DNA from: Carnobacteriaceae bacterium zg-C25
Lineage (GTDB): Bacteria; Bacillota; Bacilli; Lactobacillales; Aerococcaceae
Assembly (NCBI GenBank): GCA_017945845.1
Contig: CP072828.1
Location: forward strand, 372,001-436,000
Direction: 5' to 3'
DNA length: 64,000 bases
Shown here: positions 63,506-64,000 of the stretch, one piece after another
Numbering within the stretch: position 1 is the first letter of the stretch
Layout of the letters: each line of letters opens with the position of its first letter
Notes under the pieces: model-generated
The model's input: the letters and a program-made list of their open reading frames with translations, nothing else
Told to the model about the DNA's origin: nothing
Database searches by the model: none
Made by a program: the position numbers and the translations under genes

Positions 63506-64000
63506 ATGAAACAAAAACTAATTACATTACTGAATGGAACATCACAAGGGGTTGTGATTGCACTCGTTCCAGCCGCCATTTTTTCTGAGGTGTTTAAATT
63601 GATTTCTCAATATTTCTTGCCGGCTAGTGCGGTTGTTCAAATGCTTCAAGCAACAAACGGGTTACTTGGTCTTGCGATTGGCGCCTGTGTTGCGCACGCT
63701 TTTAAATTAACGATGATTGAAATGATTTCTGTCGGATTTGCGACCTTTTTATCGGGTGGGGCATTAGCGTATCAGCAAACAGGAATGACACTTCGTGGCA
63801 CTGGTGATTTATTGACGATGATTGCAACGAGTGCTTTTTGTGTGATTCTTTTAAACTATACGCGTCAGTTTATTTCGCGCTATTCTTTATTGATGACGCC
63901 TAGTTTGCTTGTGATTTGTGGTGGTATATTCGGCTTAACCGTATTGCCGTATGGACAAATGATAACGAAAAGCATTAGTGAGTGCATTGCGTTTTTATTA
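63506..64000 (+). CDS. PTS IIC-like membrane protein (partial, runs off the window)
   Basis: 165 codons are visible from the ATG behind AAAGGA: MKQKLITLLNGTSQGVVIAL, then several hydrophobic helices with GLLGLAIGACVAHAFKLTMI and SVGFATFLSGGALAYQQTGM. The arrangement is that of the PTS_EIIC_2 type of IIC-like permeases, which lack linked IIA/IIB parts; this is assigned by look only. The 3' part is beyond the window. Confidence 0.65.
   Translation, partial: MKQKLITLLNGTSQGVVIALVPAAIFSEVFKLISQYFLPASAVVQMLQATNGLLGLAIGACVAHAFKLTMIEMISVGFATFLSGGALAYQQTGMTLRGTGDLLTMIATSAFCVILLNYTRQFISRYSLLMTPSLLVICGGIFGLTVLPYGQMITKSISECIAFLL

Overview
The window looks like chromosome of a low-GC Gram-positive bacterium of the order Lactobacillales. 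The evidence is AGGAGG-type ribosome binding sites, a T-box on tyrS, an L20 leader on infC, a fused glutathione synthetase, RexAB/AddAB, a class C-like pilus operon and a sucrose PTS operon. The preQ1 riboswitch upstream of queT is the class I type; streptococci typically carry class II, so a relative outside Streptococcus (Carnobacteriaceae, Aerococcaceae or similar) fits better. I cannot name the species.

Layout. 1-3.2 kb: minus-strand membrane protein, FAD oxidoreductase and L-asparaginase. 3.6-9.3 kb: a type II-A CRISPR-Cas locus closely related to that of Streptococcus pyogenes: tracrRNA (minus), cas9, an abruptly broken cas1 remnant, no cas2 or csn2, two tiny ORFs in their place, then a leader and an array of eight repeats whose last repeat is cut off against the rplS promoter. 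The interference genes look intact (RuvC and HNH residues, both PAM-contact arginines, tracrRNA, leader anchor) while the adaptation genes are lost. 9.4-11.9 kb: rplS, an Rrf2 regulator and infC-rpmI-rplT with its attenuator. 12-14.6 kb: GNAT, a LytTR/LiaF-like pair with a tandem 21-bp-spaced site, and queT. 14.7-21.8 kb: addB-addA.

21.8-23.2 kb is a decayed and rearranged patch of small unknown genes whose 5' region duplicates the start of the downstream 6-phospho-beta-glucosidase gene. 23.2-29.8 kb: glycosidase, glmU, prs, ptsH-ptsI. 30.3-37.2 kb: a complete FCT-type pilus operon (tip adhesin, small coiled-coil protein, SipA-like chaperone, FctA-like backbone, class B-type sortase, FctB-like base), bounded by a 29-bp perfect direct repeat that belongs to a dispersed palindromic intergenic repeat family.

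37.4-48.8 kb: housekeeping genes (holA, gshAB, cysteine desulfurase, mltG, udk, folA, murF, purR, an rRNA/tRNA methyltransferase, a glutaredoxin-like protein, sodA). 48.8-53.5 kb (minus): split ThrE exporter, two paralogous Thr-rich lipoproteins, tyrS with T-box. 53.5-58.4 kb: sucrose regulon, scrB-scrR facing scrA-scrK, with an operator at each promoter. 58.6-59.2 kb: a YefM/YoeB-type toxin-antitoxin pair. 59.4-64 kb: DegV protein, YozE, deoD, S41 protease, lepB and the start of a PTS IIC-like membrane protein that runs off the window.
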